Shown here in pieces: positions 1-11,707 of a stretch of DNA of 64,000 nucleotides. The notes beneath the pieces were generated by a model. That model saw only the letters and a list, made by a program, of their open reading frames with translations. It had not been told where the DNA came from and ran no database searches. This DNA comes from Coprinellus micaceus. Lineage: Eukaryota > Basidiomycota > Agaricomycetes > Agaricales > Psathyrellaceae. Each line of letters begins with the position of its first letter. Positions within the stretch are counted from its first letter, which is position 1. Location of the stretch: NCBI GenBank assembly GCA_951394405.1, contig OX596339.1, forward strand, positions 1,612,001-1,676,000, in the 5' to 3' direction. A program made the translations under genes and the position numbers.

Positions 1-3000
1 TCGGTATCCTGTCTACGCACCCCCACAGAACGCCGCCGCGGCAGCAGCGCTGCTCAAGGCTGAGAAGAAACGCGCTATTGTCCCTAGCAAACCGCTCAGG
101 TCTCCGAGCCTACTGACCGAGAGGAGCCCACTCCTTTCGGCGTCGGCATCGACGGCCTCCTTCCAATCACAGCATTCACATTACTCTTCTCATTCGCAGT
201 CGCAGTTCTACCACCAGCCTTCAACCTCGTCGTCGTCTTCGCACAACGAGCAACATTCAAGCCGTAGTCGGGTCGCCACGACACCCACACCTATCCCCGT
301 ACCTCAGATCCCTCCACGTCACCCCTCCGCCGCTTCCTCTGCTTACCTGCACGGAAACGGACATGGCTCTGCTGATGGCACCCCCAAACCCGGGCAATCC
401 TCCAAGGACACCCTCATCATCCAAGAGCGACGATCGAGCCATGGAGCAACCGCACCGCTTTCCTCGTCGCCGCTTGCCCAAGGTTCCTTTATCTCACCGC
501 GGCAGACTAGCAGTTATGGGCAAGATTCGCGGCCAAGCACGTCCTCGTCATCCCTACCAAGCAACCACGAACGGCTAGCGTCATCGCCTTCCTATTCGGA
601 TGGGGAGTCGAGCATGACCAAGCCAACGCTAACCCCACCAAGGCTCCCGATAGAGCCGGAGGGAAGGGGGGTTGAGCAGAAGAAGAAACCGTTCTACCGT
701 CCTCGTCCACTCTGGTGAGCAGATTTCCTCCCTCTGTACTCTATGACGTTACTTACTCAATGAACGATACAGGCTCGTCCCATTCGCAATCCTCGCCGCC
801 CTTGTACGAGGGATGACACTCGCTCCGCGAGTTGAAGTCTACACCCAACTCGCCTGTCTCTCACCGTCCCCTTCTCCTTCTTTGCCCCCAATAACAATCC
901 CTGACCAAGAACCACCAACCAAGCGACGGCGAACCGTGTTGGCAGATGAGAAGGGATGGACACCCGACTCTGCGATTTCGCTCTACGCGAGCTTGGACCC
1001 TATGGGCCCGCACCTCTTCCCTGCACCCCAGCTCCAACGCGTCCCTCGTGCCCTCCCGCCTCCACCTCCACCGCCTTCCCGTCGCCGAAACTCCACACTC
1101 CCTTCAACTTCCCCATCTCTCCTTACCTACTCCCAACCAACCGAAGACGACCTGGACATCACCCGGCGCCCCTCCCAATGCTCCTCCTCCCCACTAACCC
1201 AAGCCCGCGCCGCCAAACTCCAAACCCTCGTCTCAACCACAACCGGCCTCCTCTCCGCGCTCTCCACCACCTTCTGGGGCCGCGTATCCTCGCGCTACGG
1301 CCGTACCCGCGTGCTCGCCATCGCCACCCTAGGTCTCCTCACTACCGACCTCGTGTTCGCGCTGATCGCGTCCCCTGCGCTTCCGTGGCCTTTTTCCTTG
1401 GTCTTCAACTACGTCCCCTTGCCCGAGGGATGGAGTATAGGCGAGTATCGCCAGTACCTCCTCCTCCTCGGACCCCTCGTCGAAGGCACACTCGGGGGGT
1501 GGACGTCCCTCCAATCAGCCGTCCTCGCCTACCTCAGCGACTGCACCTCCGCGGGCGGACGCGCAGGCGTCTTCGCCCGCTTCACCGGCGTGTTCTACGT
1601 GGGCTTCAGCGTCGGACCGGTCTTCGGCGGCTGGGTCGTCCGGAACTCGAGGCTGTTTGAGCGGATCTCTGTGGGCAACTTGAAGGTGGCTAAGCCGCAG
1701 GAGAGCGTGGTGATGGTGTTTTGGGTGGCGGTGGTGTGTAGCTTTGTGAACTTTTTGTTGGTGCTGTTCGTGTTTCCGGAGAGTTTGGATAAGGTTAGGG
1801 CGCTGCAAGCTCAAGCTCAAGCTAACCCTTCCCTCGTCGTCGACACCAACCGGGACTCTTCGCCTTCGCGGTCTCCTGACTCCAAGGGCAAGGCTCGTTC
1901 GAATGAATACGGCAACTACTCGAACACACCTACACCTATCGCGACGCGCCACCCTATCTTCCCGATCGTGGAGGACGTAGAGATCGGTGGTGGAGACGGC
2001 TTCGTCGACGTCGACGATCTCCCCTCGCCCCTCTCGCCTTCAAGTTCTGGGTTCCTGCCCTCCCGGTCAGCGCCTTCCTCTCCAACCGACTCTACCCCTC
2101 TCCTCTTCTCGCGTCCTGATGCCCACACCGTTGCTGGGAAGACTATGGCGTCGATGACTACGGAGAATAAGGGTGTGTTGTCAAGCCTGTTGAGTCCTCT
2201 GAGGGTGTTCCTCCCGACGAAGCACCTCGCGCCGACGAGGAATATGTTGCATTTGCGGTATGCGACTGATTGGAGCTTGACGCTCTTGGCGGTGGGGTTG
2301 GTTGGGTGGATGCTGAGCACGGTGAGTCATTCCTCTATTTGTTTCTCTCGAACCAATGTGCTTATGCGAATGTCAAACAGGGCGTCTACCAAATCAAGTA
2401 CCTCTACGCTGGGCACGTCTACGGCTGGGGCGCCTCGGAGCTCTCCGAGTACGTCTCGTGGATGGGCTTCGTCCGCGCCGTCGTCCTCCTCTGGATCATC
2501 CCCTCCTCCGTCACCTACCTCAAAGAACGGTCCCTCCGACGCGAAGCCGAACGCCAGGCGCGGTGGGACGGGTACGGTCTTGGGGTCGCTGGTGGGACCA
2601 AGGACGTTTTGGAGTATGAGGACGATGGCGATGACGAGGAGAGGAAGGGGGGGAAGAAGAAGGCTCCGACGAGGTTGCAGTTGGGGAGGAGCATTAGGTT
2701 CGATTTGAGGTTGGCGAGGGTGAGCTTGTTGGTTGACTTTGTGTCGAACGTCCTCATCGCGGTTACGCCGAGCCCGAGTTTCCATTCAAGTATTGCGCTC
2801 CTCCAGGCGTTGCGTGGGGAGCCCCTCCAATCTACCTCGGCTTCGGCGTCTTTGGCTTCGTCGACCTTGACCTCGGCCTCGGCGACTGGACTCGTCAGCG
2901 GGCTTGCGGCTGCTGGGCGGCATACGACGATCACCCACGCGCAGTCTCAGGCGATGTTCATCGCCGCCTCGTCCTTGAGTGCGTTTGGTGGAGGCCTCGT

Positions 3001-3994
3001 CCCCGCTGTGCATAGTCTTGCCTTGTGCATCGTCCAAGCGAGGGGGCTGGAGCCCGAGCTCCGTGCCTTCGCCCGGGATGTTGAGGAGCCTCACTCTTAC
3101 GGTTCCATCACTTCGCATTACCAAGACATCCCCTCGCACGATGACGACGACCAAGGCGCACCTAAACTCTCCCCGCCCGTCGACGCCGCGACGCTCCTCT
3201 CGGCTTTCGCCGTCCTCCAAGCCCTCTCCCAATCCATCCTCGCCCCGCTCCTCTTCGGCTTCGTCTACTCATCCACCGTCTCCACGTCCCCGAAGCTGGT
3301 GTTCGTGCTGAGCGCGGGGCTGTTGATGGTGAGTATGGCTGTGGTGTGTAGTGTAAGGAATCCGGTGGGGGAGGTGAGGGCGGTGAGGAGGGAGAGGAGG
3401 ATGAGGGAGGGGGTGGAGAGGGTGCAGGAGAGGTTGGTGGCGGCGAGGAAGGCGAGTGTCGGGAACGCTACTGTGATTGCGGTGGCGGGGAGTGTTGGGG
3501 GGAAGGGAGTTGTGGTGGTGTCATCGTCAGGGCAGCAGGGAGGGGGCGTGGTGAAAGCGACGACCCTTGCCCCGATCCCGAAGAAGCCAGTCGCGACTCC
3601 GGCGAAAGCCATCCCGCCCAGCCTGAACCTCCACGCCAAACCACCTGTCGCCCCGATGCCCATTGTGAAGCGGTGGGAGAGGGATATGGGCCGCAGGGGC
3701 CGGAGTGTGGTTAGTAAGGATCTGAGGGGCGGGGCTGTCAGTGTGAGCGCTTCGTACCAAGACGATAGTAGTGCGTTCCAGTCGTACAGGGACGACAGTG
3801 GCCTGGGTGGGTCGGTGCCCGGACCTTCTGGGCACTACTACCGACTGGGCTCGGCGGGACATGGGCAGCAGTATCGGGTTGTGGGAGGGGGCCAGTATGG
3901 GAGTTTGAATGCGGGGCAGGGGAGGGGGTACGGGAGTGTGAGTGTGGGTGGGAGTGGGGTGGGGAGTTGGAAGGCGGGGAGCGGGGGTGCGTAG
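1..3994 (+). CDS. MFS transporter, 5' end outside window
   Basis: Three exons are visible: 2-714, 773-2321 and 2381-3994, joined by 58 and 59 nt GT-AG introns. Together they give about 1290 residues and the start lies upstream of the window. The first ~240 residues are a Ser/Gln-rich cytosolic region, ending in a basic stretch just before the first membrane segment, which starts at exon 2. The loop GRVSSRYGRTRV matches the conserved basic loop 2-3 of major facilitator proteins. Hydrophobic segments follow on both sides of a long Ser/Pro-rich central loop, which is the usual 6+6 layout. The C-terminal tail (from about 3400) is Gly/Ser-rich and low in complexity. It is probably a plasma or vacuolar membrane transporter; the substrate cannot be told from sequence. 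The length and tails are large for an MFS protein, as in several basidiomycete homologues annotated only as general substrate transporters. Confidence 0.85.
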
Positions 3995-4683
3995 ATCGAG
4001 GAGTGTGGGGGTGATGATATGGTGGCGGAAATCCCGCTCCTCTCTCCTGAGCGTATTTCGCCATCGGTCAATCGATATCACGCGCCCGCCTTGCATCGCC
4101 TGGACGCCGTTTCGCGCTTCGTGATGGGGAAGAGACCCTGTCTGAGGCGTTCTGTACTTTTATCAACACTTTCGCATTTCTAGACATCATTGCATATTGC
4201 TTTCGTCGTACCCCTCGCTTCACCTGCCATTGCACAGTTGCATTTTTTTTTTTAAATCTTGACTTGCATATCTTACACTTTGCATATAACAGACAGCATA
4301 TCGACTATCCTTAGTTTCGACCTTGGATTTCCCTACCTACTCTAACCCTTGTACATATTATTTCGCTCCTGGCCGCCACCTGCCATGCATGTCGGGAGGG
4401 GGACGGAGATGTACTTGTACCTGCGACTGCGAACTACGGCAATTGCCACTATACTAAGACGTTCTTTAACGAATCGATGTTGACTTTGACCATTACGAAT
4501 AGACGGAATCGCGAAGCAGATGCAGAGGTGATGTAAACGAACGGCTTTGAACCATTTTAAGCGCCCATCACCATCACGGGGAGGGTCCGTGCGTGGGCAG
4601 GTCAAGACTTTCCCATGCATCCCTTCCTTAAAAGAGTGGCTGCAACTGATCCTACCGATACTGCACTTTTGAAGGAGCCCAGC
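3995..4683. other. Intergenic: MFS 3' UTR and F-box promoter
   Basis: No coding signal is seen. There is a T-run near 4241-4250. An upstream in-frame ATG at 4615 would extend the following gene by 23 residues. Confidence 0.6.
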
Positions 4684-6216
4684 ATGTCGTCCCCACCACC
4701 TACCATCGACAATATCCCTGCTGAGCTCCTTCTAAAGATCTTCTGCACCTATGTCGAGCCCCGACAGGGCGCTGGCCACTTTCACACCCTTGACGCCGAT
4801 CGGCGTCATAGGCACTCTGTTGTACTCAGTCATGCATGCCACAAGTGGAGGGCGCTTACCCTTGGCGAGCCAATGCTATGGACCGACATCCGCCTGACGG
4901 GCACGGCGAAGCTGGACATGTTGTATTTTGAACGGTCTCGCCCTCAACTCGTCGACCTGACCGTTGATCTGGAGGGCATGGGGAAAAGGCGGGAAGGGGT
5001 CGATTGCGCAGCCCTGATTGGGTGTAGGTTCCTCGCACTGCCGCTACAGGACCGCGTTCGGATTCGGTCCATACGTACAACCCACTTTCAGCATCACGAC
5101 GCGCGCAGCATGGTATCCGTCATCGATCGACTCAACCTCCCCGCCTTGGCGGCGTTGTTTATCAGGACCACGAGCTCTGAGCCTTACTCCAGCCGTCAAC
5201 GGAGGAGAGGAACATTGCAGGCGCAGTCCCTCCTTGACTCGGAGACTCTCACAACGTTGGAGCTGCACGGCGGTCGCCAAATCGTGGATGGGAGGGTTGT
5301 CAAGCGTGCGCTAGAGTCCTGTCCTCGGCTGGAGACCCTCGTTGTGGGAGGTCTCAGCCTGGCTCAAGACCCCTCGCCCCTCACCGCCGGTATATCCCCC
5401 AGACCTACACCCATCGTCGCTCGAGCTTTGAAGCGCCTTGCGGTGGGATCACCTATCTTCAGGAGGCCCGAAGAACACAGGCGATGCACAGCTCGCTGTC
5501 CCTGCCCCTTCCGGAACCTCGTGGTTGACAACCTCGAGTATCTGGAAGTTGCGGGGGGCGCGATCGGAGACACCCTATACCATCTACTCCCCGTTATCAG
5601 ACGACGAGGAACAGACATCTACAACGCATCGCTGCCAAGAGGACTACTCACTGTCGTGCTCAACTCACATTCGTCGTTGAAGTTCGCCGAAGGCCAAGAT
5701 CTCAAGGGACTCGTCCAGTCGCTCCCGCACGATATCTACCTCCACCTCTTCAACGACAGGTCGGACTATTCGCAGGAGATACGCCTCTGTGAGTGGTTTA
5801 AAGATACGCGAAGCACATTCCTGTACGTCCCCAATGAAGTCCTCGCGCACTCGGCGATATGGTCAGACCAACCTGGCCTTGCACCCTACCGGTTCTTCCA
5901 ACCCAGGCAAGGGTTCACCCCTGTGCTAATTCATCCCGATTCCGAGGACTGTATTGGTCTTAGCGACAGTGATGTAGAGGCGCGAGGATGGATTCTGCCT
6001 GGCGATGAGGACCGCGGGCCATACCTAGACCCCACTCAGCCCAACGCAGAGGACACTGAGGACTCGGACCCTCCGGTGTTGGTCCTGAGCGCTCAGCGTC
6101 GTAGGGTGTACAGGTTTGTGGACTCCTTCGACCTCGACCTCGACTTCGGCTTCGACTGGCAAGATTATCGCCGCAGCCTGGGGTGGCCTGACAACTACGA
6201 CACCCCATCGGACTGA
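4684..6216 (+). CDS. F-box protein (tandem copy 1)
   Basis: Single-exon gene of 510 residues. The start at 4684 is preferred over the in-frame ATG at 4615 because the paralogue at 7486 also begins about 15 residues before its F-box. The N-terminal motif IPAELLLKIF and a following CHKWRALTLGEPMLW segment are an F-box with its usual W-x-x-I/L continuation. The middle contains leucine-rich segments (SCPRLETLVVGGLSL) like those of LRR-type substrate receptors, and the tail is acidic. By family knowledge it should bind Skp1 and recruit substrates to an SCF ubiquitin ligase. A Cys-rich patch (CTARCPCPFRNLV) is shared with the neighbour. The target is unknown. Confidence 0.85.
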   Translation: MSSPPPTIDNIPAELLLKIFCTYVEPRQGAGHFHTLDADRRHRHSVVLSHACHKWRALTLGEPMLWTDIRLTGTAKLDMLYFERSRPQLVDLTVDLEGMGKRREGVDCAALIGCRFLALPLQDRVRIRSIRTTHFQHHDARSMVSVIDRLNLPALAALFIRTTSSEPYSSRQRRRGTLQAQSLLDSETLTTLELHGGRQIVDGRVVKRALESCPRLETLVVGGLSLAQDPSPLTAGISPRPTPIVARALKRLAVGSPIFRRPEEHRRCTARCPCPFRNLVVDNLEYLEVAGGAIGDTLYHLLPVIRRRGTDIYNASLPRGLLTVVLNSHSSLKFAEGQDLKGLVQSLPHDIYLHLFNDRSDYSQEIRLCEWFKDTRSTFLYVPNEVLAHSAIWSDQPGLAPYRFFQPRQGFTPVLIHPDSEDCIGLSDSDVEARGWILPGDEDRGPYLDPTQPNAEDTEDSDPPVLVLSAQRRRVYRFVDSFDLDLDFGFDWQDYRRSLGWPDNYDTPSD

Positions 6217-7485
6217 TACTGTACCCCCTTTGGAGTTTTTATATCACCTGATGGTCCAGGAGGACTTTTTCAGAATTCTAAATCATGCTTATGCTTTTTG
6301 ATGTTCGACCCTTGCTTTCTTTATCTCGTCGCTTCATACACACAGGCTTCGAGGATCTCGAGATAGTTGTTTACCCCAAGTTAATGTTACTCCCCTGGTC
6401 ACAGAGCGCCCATCGCTTTATGGGATGACCCGAATACGCAAGTTGTTACAATGCAAAGGACACCTACTCCAGCTCGTACGTGCAGGTGCATCAACACGCT
6501 CAAAAAAAAGCGACGATGTGTATCCCAGTGGCCATGCATCTGGTCTGCTCAGGTCTCACCCCCAATATCGCCGTTTGTTTAGCAATGGAATGTGGTCCTG
6601 CGTGTCCCTGAAGTCCAAAATTCGATGTCGAGTGGTATTACCCTTCGTCGAGCAGCCGTTTTACGAGAAGGTGGGTTCGCTGAATTAAGCGCCCGCCGTA
6701 GTCAGGGGACAGCCTGCGCGGGAAGGATTGGTCAGCGGATTCCCTCTTGAATTGAAACCCTGCGGAGCGCAGCATGCCTTCATGCATTCGTTAGCTACCC
6801 TTGGGCGCAGCTAATGACATTGCCGCTGGGTTTCCGAGTTACCTATAAGTCATTCCCGCCAGCGTCGAGCCCTTGACAAGGCGCCAGCCACAATATCTGA
6901 TCATTGCGAACGTCGGCGCTCTATCACTCAAGTTAGGGCCCAAGAACTCACTCTCTTAGCGAGTCTACCCGGCGACCGAGTCTCAGGGTCCACATGTTTT
7001 TGGCTTCTCATCGACCTTAAACTTGTGTGTGCGGGAGTCCCCGTTTCCGCAGATTCCAGAGTCCAACCCGGAAAGTTGTGGTGGTACAGCAATTGCAGTA
7101 GTAGTCCGCTTGGTCGCAACCGCATTAAGCGTCCTACCCTGCGAAAACGGGAGCCGACAGACGAAGATTTCAGACAACGGAACGGACAGATTTTTGACCT
7201 ACGCCATGCTTTTGTCGGACCAAGCACTGGCCGTGCTAGACTTCCGTTCGACTGTGTTTATGATATACTCCCAGTATGCTTCCAGATGGACTTGTGACCG
7301 CAGACGGCCAAATGGACAGAATTCTGACGCACAGCATGCTTTTATCTGGGAGTCAAAATCCCGTTGTCACAGAGTCTCCTAAGGCTAAATCAGGGTATGA
7401 CTAAGGGGTCCAACGCGGCAAGGAAACTGCGTGCGGGATCAAGGTACCCCTTGACCTCAAACTCCCTTTCAGACGTCCCACCACC
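6217..7485. other. Intergenic between F-box paralogues
   Basis: No credible gene. Two loosely similar segments, each with a GGACAGA start and a CATGCTTTT core, sit near 7190-7225 and 7314-7350. They look like a decayed local duplication. Confidence 0.5.
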
Positions 7486-8904
7486 ATGCCATCGCCAACT
7501 CCCCCGTCCTGCACCGTCCATGGCCTTCCAGCTGAGGTTCTTCTCAAGATCTTTCGAGCCTATGTCGATGTTCGTTTAGCTACACCTCACCGCGGTATGA
7601 TCGATAGAGCACGATCTCGATCCCCTCTCCCAATCACCTACGTCTGCCGCACCTGGAGAGCGTACGCGATTGGCGATCCTTCCTTGTGGAATCGCATTCA
7701 CGTCACTGCCAACGATGGCACGCTCAGCAAAATCGCCTTTCTCTTTCTGAAGAGGTCGTCTCCCGTCCCAGTCTACGTCAATGTCTACGTCGAAGGTTAC
7801 GGGGTATGGGAAGGGATCCTAGGGGATCTCGTAAAGCAGAAAGAGGTGATACAGGAGAAAGAGGTTCGATTTTCGGATCGGATCCGGGGCATCCACGTCA
7901 GAGGGTTGTGGTCCACGGACGCGCGGAAACTGATATCCCTCCTCGATGAACACGAGCTTCCCAGCTTGTCCGAGTTTTCCATTTATCCAAAGGATAACGA
8001 GACTCGATATAGCGAGTCTCCCTTCCTTCCTATAATCCGACCATCCCTGACGAGGTTGGAGCTGCCCAATTGTTCCAGAGATCTTGACGCGAATTCCCTG
8101 GAGAAGATCATCACTTCCTGTCCATTGTTGGAGACGCTGGTTTTAGGGAGAATGAGGATCGATGTCTCCGCGTCTTCCCAGCTGGAAGAGACACCCGGTC
8201 AATCGTCTCGAGTTCTCCTCGCACCGAAATTGAAATATCTCGCCGTGGCGTCGCCCATGACGCGGACGACAGGTAGAAGGGAGTCTTGCCACCCAGGATG
8301 TCGATGCTTTTTTCGCGACCTCGTTGCCGATAGCCTCAAATACGTCGAGGTTGCGGGTGAAGTAGACGACGCAATTCTCCACCTCCTCCCCCTCATCAGC
8401 CAGATCGCTGCTACCTCGGGTGCCAGAAAGTCAGGTGGTACCACGTCGGACCGCCCCCCTTTGACTGTTGTGCTAAATGTGGGCAACTCTTATCTTCATC
8501 AGCCTGAGGAGCTTCTACAATCACTACCCCCAAACATCTCTCTTCATCTGTTCGATAACTCGTTTAAACCCGACCCCGCCATGGAACTCTTCTTCACGAA
8601 GATGTGGGGCGCATCTATCTATAGAGAAAACCCGTATGTCGGCTACGGCGACGACGACTATGGCTCGCTTGACGGTCGGTTGAAGGGGCCCTGGAAGTTG
8701 GAATCAACCTTTGCAACCAGTAAAGGGGAAGACACGGTTCTGACAGGCAGAGACGAGCCGCCCTACTTGGACGCAGACCAAGATAGCGATCCGGAGCCTG
8801 GCTACGCAGACGAAGATCCGTACTTTGAGAAATGGGGGTCCGGTGACACGGATTCAGAGTGGGATCTGTACAGTTCTGAAAGGAGCTTTGATTCAGAGTA
8901 TTAG
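7486..8904 (+). CDS. F-box protein (tandem copy 2)
   Basis: Single-exon gene of 472 residues, 1.27 kb downstream of its paralogue and on the same strand. The F-box begins at residue ~11 (LPAEVLLKIFRAYVD) and continues with CRTWRAYAIGDPSLW. Matching blocks against copy 1 are SCPLLETLVLG, CHPGCRCFFRDLVADSL, a YVEVAG segment, LTVVLN, SLPPNISLHLF and an acidic Asp/Glu-rich C-terminus. It is probably an SCF substrate receptor of unknown specificity. The pair is best read as a tandem duplication followed by fast divergence, common for F-box genes in agaricomycetes. Confidence 0.85.
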   Translation: MPSPTPPSCTVHGLPAEVLLKIFRAYVDVRLATPHRGMIDRARSRSPLPITYVCRTWRAYAIGDPSLWNRIHVTANDGTLSKIAFLFLKRSSPVPVYVNVYVEGYGVWEGILGDLVKQKEVIQEKEVRFSDRIRGIHVRGLWSTDARKLISLLDEHELPSLSEFSIYPKDNETRYSESPFLPIIRPSLTRLELPNCSRDLDANSLEKIITSCPLLETLVLGRMRIDVSASSQLEETPGQSSRVLLAPKLKYLAVASPMTRTTGRRESCHPGCRCFFRDLVADSLKYVEVAGEVDDAILHLLPLISQIAATSGARKSGGTTSDRPPLTVVLNVGNSYLHQPEELLQSLPPNISLHLFDNSFKPDPAMELFFTKMWGASIYRENPYVGYGDDDYGSLDGRLKGPWKLESTFATSKGEDTVLTGRDEPPYLDADQDSDPEPGYADEDPYFEKWGSGDTDSEWDLYSSERSFDSEY

Positions 8905-11707
8905 GCGTGCCATCGATGTTTACTTTAAGTAGGGAACTGGGCATGAGTTAGGGCGACTATGCTGTAAAATACTGTAACAATATGTTTGCGTTTTATAGGC
9001 TTTTGTACGCGAGAACTAAGCCTGTCTTGGGCTATCGTACACGGCGATTGGTAAGCGCCCATAGGAGCGCCTAAATCTTACCTCCCACGCCCGGCAGCCC
9101 AAGGACACCTACGGCGACTAGGGAATGGCAACACGGTGCAAACCTTCAAAGAAAACCAGGGTCCATTTGGGAACGTGAAAATGAGGAAGCATCTAGTGTC
9201 GTCTAGTAGGAAACGTGAATGGCCGACTCCGAAGTGTTGGAAGGAAACTACCAGATGGTTGTCTGATACAAAGTATGAAACTATTCATAGATTTGGAACT
9301 ATTCTCTAGGCTACACGCGCCATTCCGAATGACTGAATCCGTCAATGCCTCGTTGAAAAATGCATCTACTCCGGGCCTTGAAGGAAGTTGGGTGAGAAGT
9401 GATTGCATCGATCCCGGCTATTGCGGCTTTAAGTGGAAGTGCTCGTTAACCGACCTTATCACTTCCCGGGCGAACTTCGCGAAGCTGCGTTATGGCGGCG
9501 GCGAGCAGCTTCTTTTCGTCCACCTAGCCACAGTTGCAGGTGGATAGGCGGAGAGTGCGGCGCAGTGGTCGAATGTTACATTGTCGTCAAGAGAGCAGGT
9601 AATGGCGACGTATGAATGTTCATCTTGTGCGTTTATAATTCCGCAGGCGCCTCCTCTGGGAAATAGCCGGGACTGCCAGCAGCGACAAAGGAACCCTCGA
9701 TGTCACATTATGCCCGTCGAGAAGGGAAATGAGTGCAATGTACAACAAACACCACGCTTTGCAAAGTGAATGTTTTGCTTTGGGCTCCAGATGACTACCA
9801 AGCACACTGCCCCCAAGGCACCAGCGCACTGTCACCGCAGAAATGAAGACATTTCGAAATAGTGCTGTGATTACCGCTGGCAAGACGCGGAGGAGTGAGG
9901 GAGCACCGAGTCCGCTTTTGACAGCGGGCCAGGGTGCGGTTCTCGAGCAAAGGATAGACGTTGCCAAGAAAGGTGCATCCAGTTACGCAACACTTGCCAT
10001 TTCATGCTTGGACGCAGACCTCCTTGTCGGGCCATAGTTTTGGACAAGCCCATGCAGGCGAGAACGGGGTGAAGCGAGTATCAAAGGCTTACGGGGCTTA
10101 CGGGGCGTAGCCAACGCCTTCATTGTGGAGGCACAATGGTGATTGGAGACACGAAGTTGGGTTCGCGATAGCCTGATATTCAGCCAATAAAAAGACGGTC
10201 TGAGAGGTACTCCGTTTTGGCTATTCAGAGTCCGTTGGCGATAAAAGTTTCTATGGGAGATAAGATTGCTCACCTCGCTCGCCACGAGGAGTGTGCTTGC
10301 AGCTATCAAACCGGTCGGAATACCCTCCCGTCTGCCTCATTCCACGCGACGTCAGGGGAGTGTAATAGATACACCTAGAACCATAGAAGGCGGGTCAAGC
10401 CTGGAATGTAACATATCTGGAAGTACTCTGGTACTTAGAGCGCCTGGCAGAGCCCATGAGTCAAGACGTTGATCTCGAGGGTTCCCCGGCGTGTAAGTCT
10501 CAAACGCGATTTCGTGGGGGGGAGGGGGAGGGAGGGTCAAAGCATAATAGGGATCTTGTTGAATAGGCGAGAGCCCCGAGGAAAGGTCGCCTTGTCTACC
10601 GTTTCGGCTCAGAAAGACTCAAACCACAAGAGAACGGCAGTCCGAACATTGTTGTTTGTCTTCGCTTGGATTCAAGGCTGTCAGCTTAGCTTTGGCCGGC
10701 AATCTACAGGCCCGGACTTTGCCGGTCTTCTGAACAGCCATTCCAGCGGTTCTTCTCAGTTCTTCTCGCTCGAGTTCCATCGCGTACCCTCATGGTCTCA
10801 GCTTCCTCTGCTCGTATTGCACAAGTTTCACGCGACTACATGCTTCTCTTTTGTTAGTCCATGGAGCTACATCTCATTTCTGCTCAGGTGCGACACTTAC
10901 CGCGGTCTTTCCTGGATTGACTTTACCAGTCAGTGGCGGGCACCCAGCGAGTAATTTTAATCAAGGTATCAGTTCGATATGCTGACTTCTCGTTGACTCT
11001 TTACAGCCTCCTGGGAGAAACGCCGAAAAGTTCTCATGTTTTCTGCTTGTCTCTACCTGGAGCCCAAATCTAGAGCTCCTATTTACTCGACGATCCCTCT
11101 CCCTCAGGCAGCCTAAGGCCCAGCGCCCTCGGTGCAGCTCAAGCCCTCTATGTCGCTGAGGTAAGTTTCAAAAACGGGTTTATTTACTGCCATACATTAT
11201 ACGGCTCTATTGTGACTGAGTCCCGCTCAACAATGTGCACGGAATCGAGCAATAAGAGCTGTCTGCGGCACAACGTCCCCTAGCTCATCAAAGCCAGATG
11301 AAAGCGGGATGACCGTCCGTTTGGTGCGGTGTGCCTCGACCCTGATTGCTATCTCCTCCAGCGTCGGTCAATGCTGAAACCGGTGGGCACCTATCGCAGT
11401 CACCAGGCCCAGGGTACCGGTAAACTCAACGTGGTTCATTTTCCACTGGTGAGGTATTGTACATGCTTGTCCGTAATTCTCAGATCGCACTTTTTTCTCG
11501 AGTTACATCTCCGGAGAAGCAGTAGCCTATGACAGTCCTGTTGGCGGTGTCCCCGGATGCTGTCCGGTGTCGAGATACCGCTCCTCTTTCGGAGAGGATT
11601 TACTCCAATCTGGATCGCGTTTACGATCCTGAACGTGAGCCACAGGGAACCACTCCCTCCTTATAAAGGTAGGGCACCTTCGTTACTTTCCGTCAGCTCA
11701 CCCCGCC
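8905..11707. other. Gene-poor stretch, nothing recognised
   Basis: 2.8 kb without a coding signal that I can support. ORFs here are short and lack family resemblance. The segment 10980-11165 contains a pyrimidine-rich stretch and possible splice sites, and could be an untranslated leader exon of the gene starting at 11708, but nothing proves it. A G-rich tract lies at 10517-10534. Confidence 0.5.
11662..11667 (+). promoter_or_regulatory. TATA box of the TmpA-like gene
   Basis: TATAAA lies 41 nt upstream of the ATG at 11708, followed by a pyrimidine-rich stretch suited to transcription start. Confidence 0.5.

Noticed and set aside
10469..10954. 161-codon plus-strand open frame in the gene-poor region
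   Set aside because: Non-ATG start, no family resemblance, and no splice context or neighbour support.
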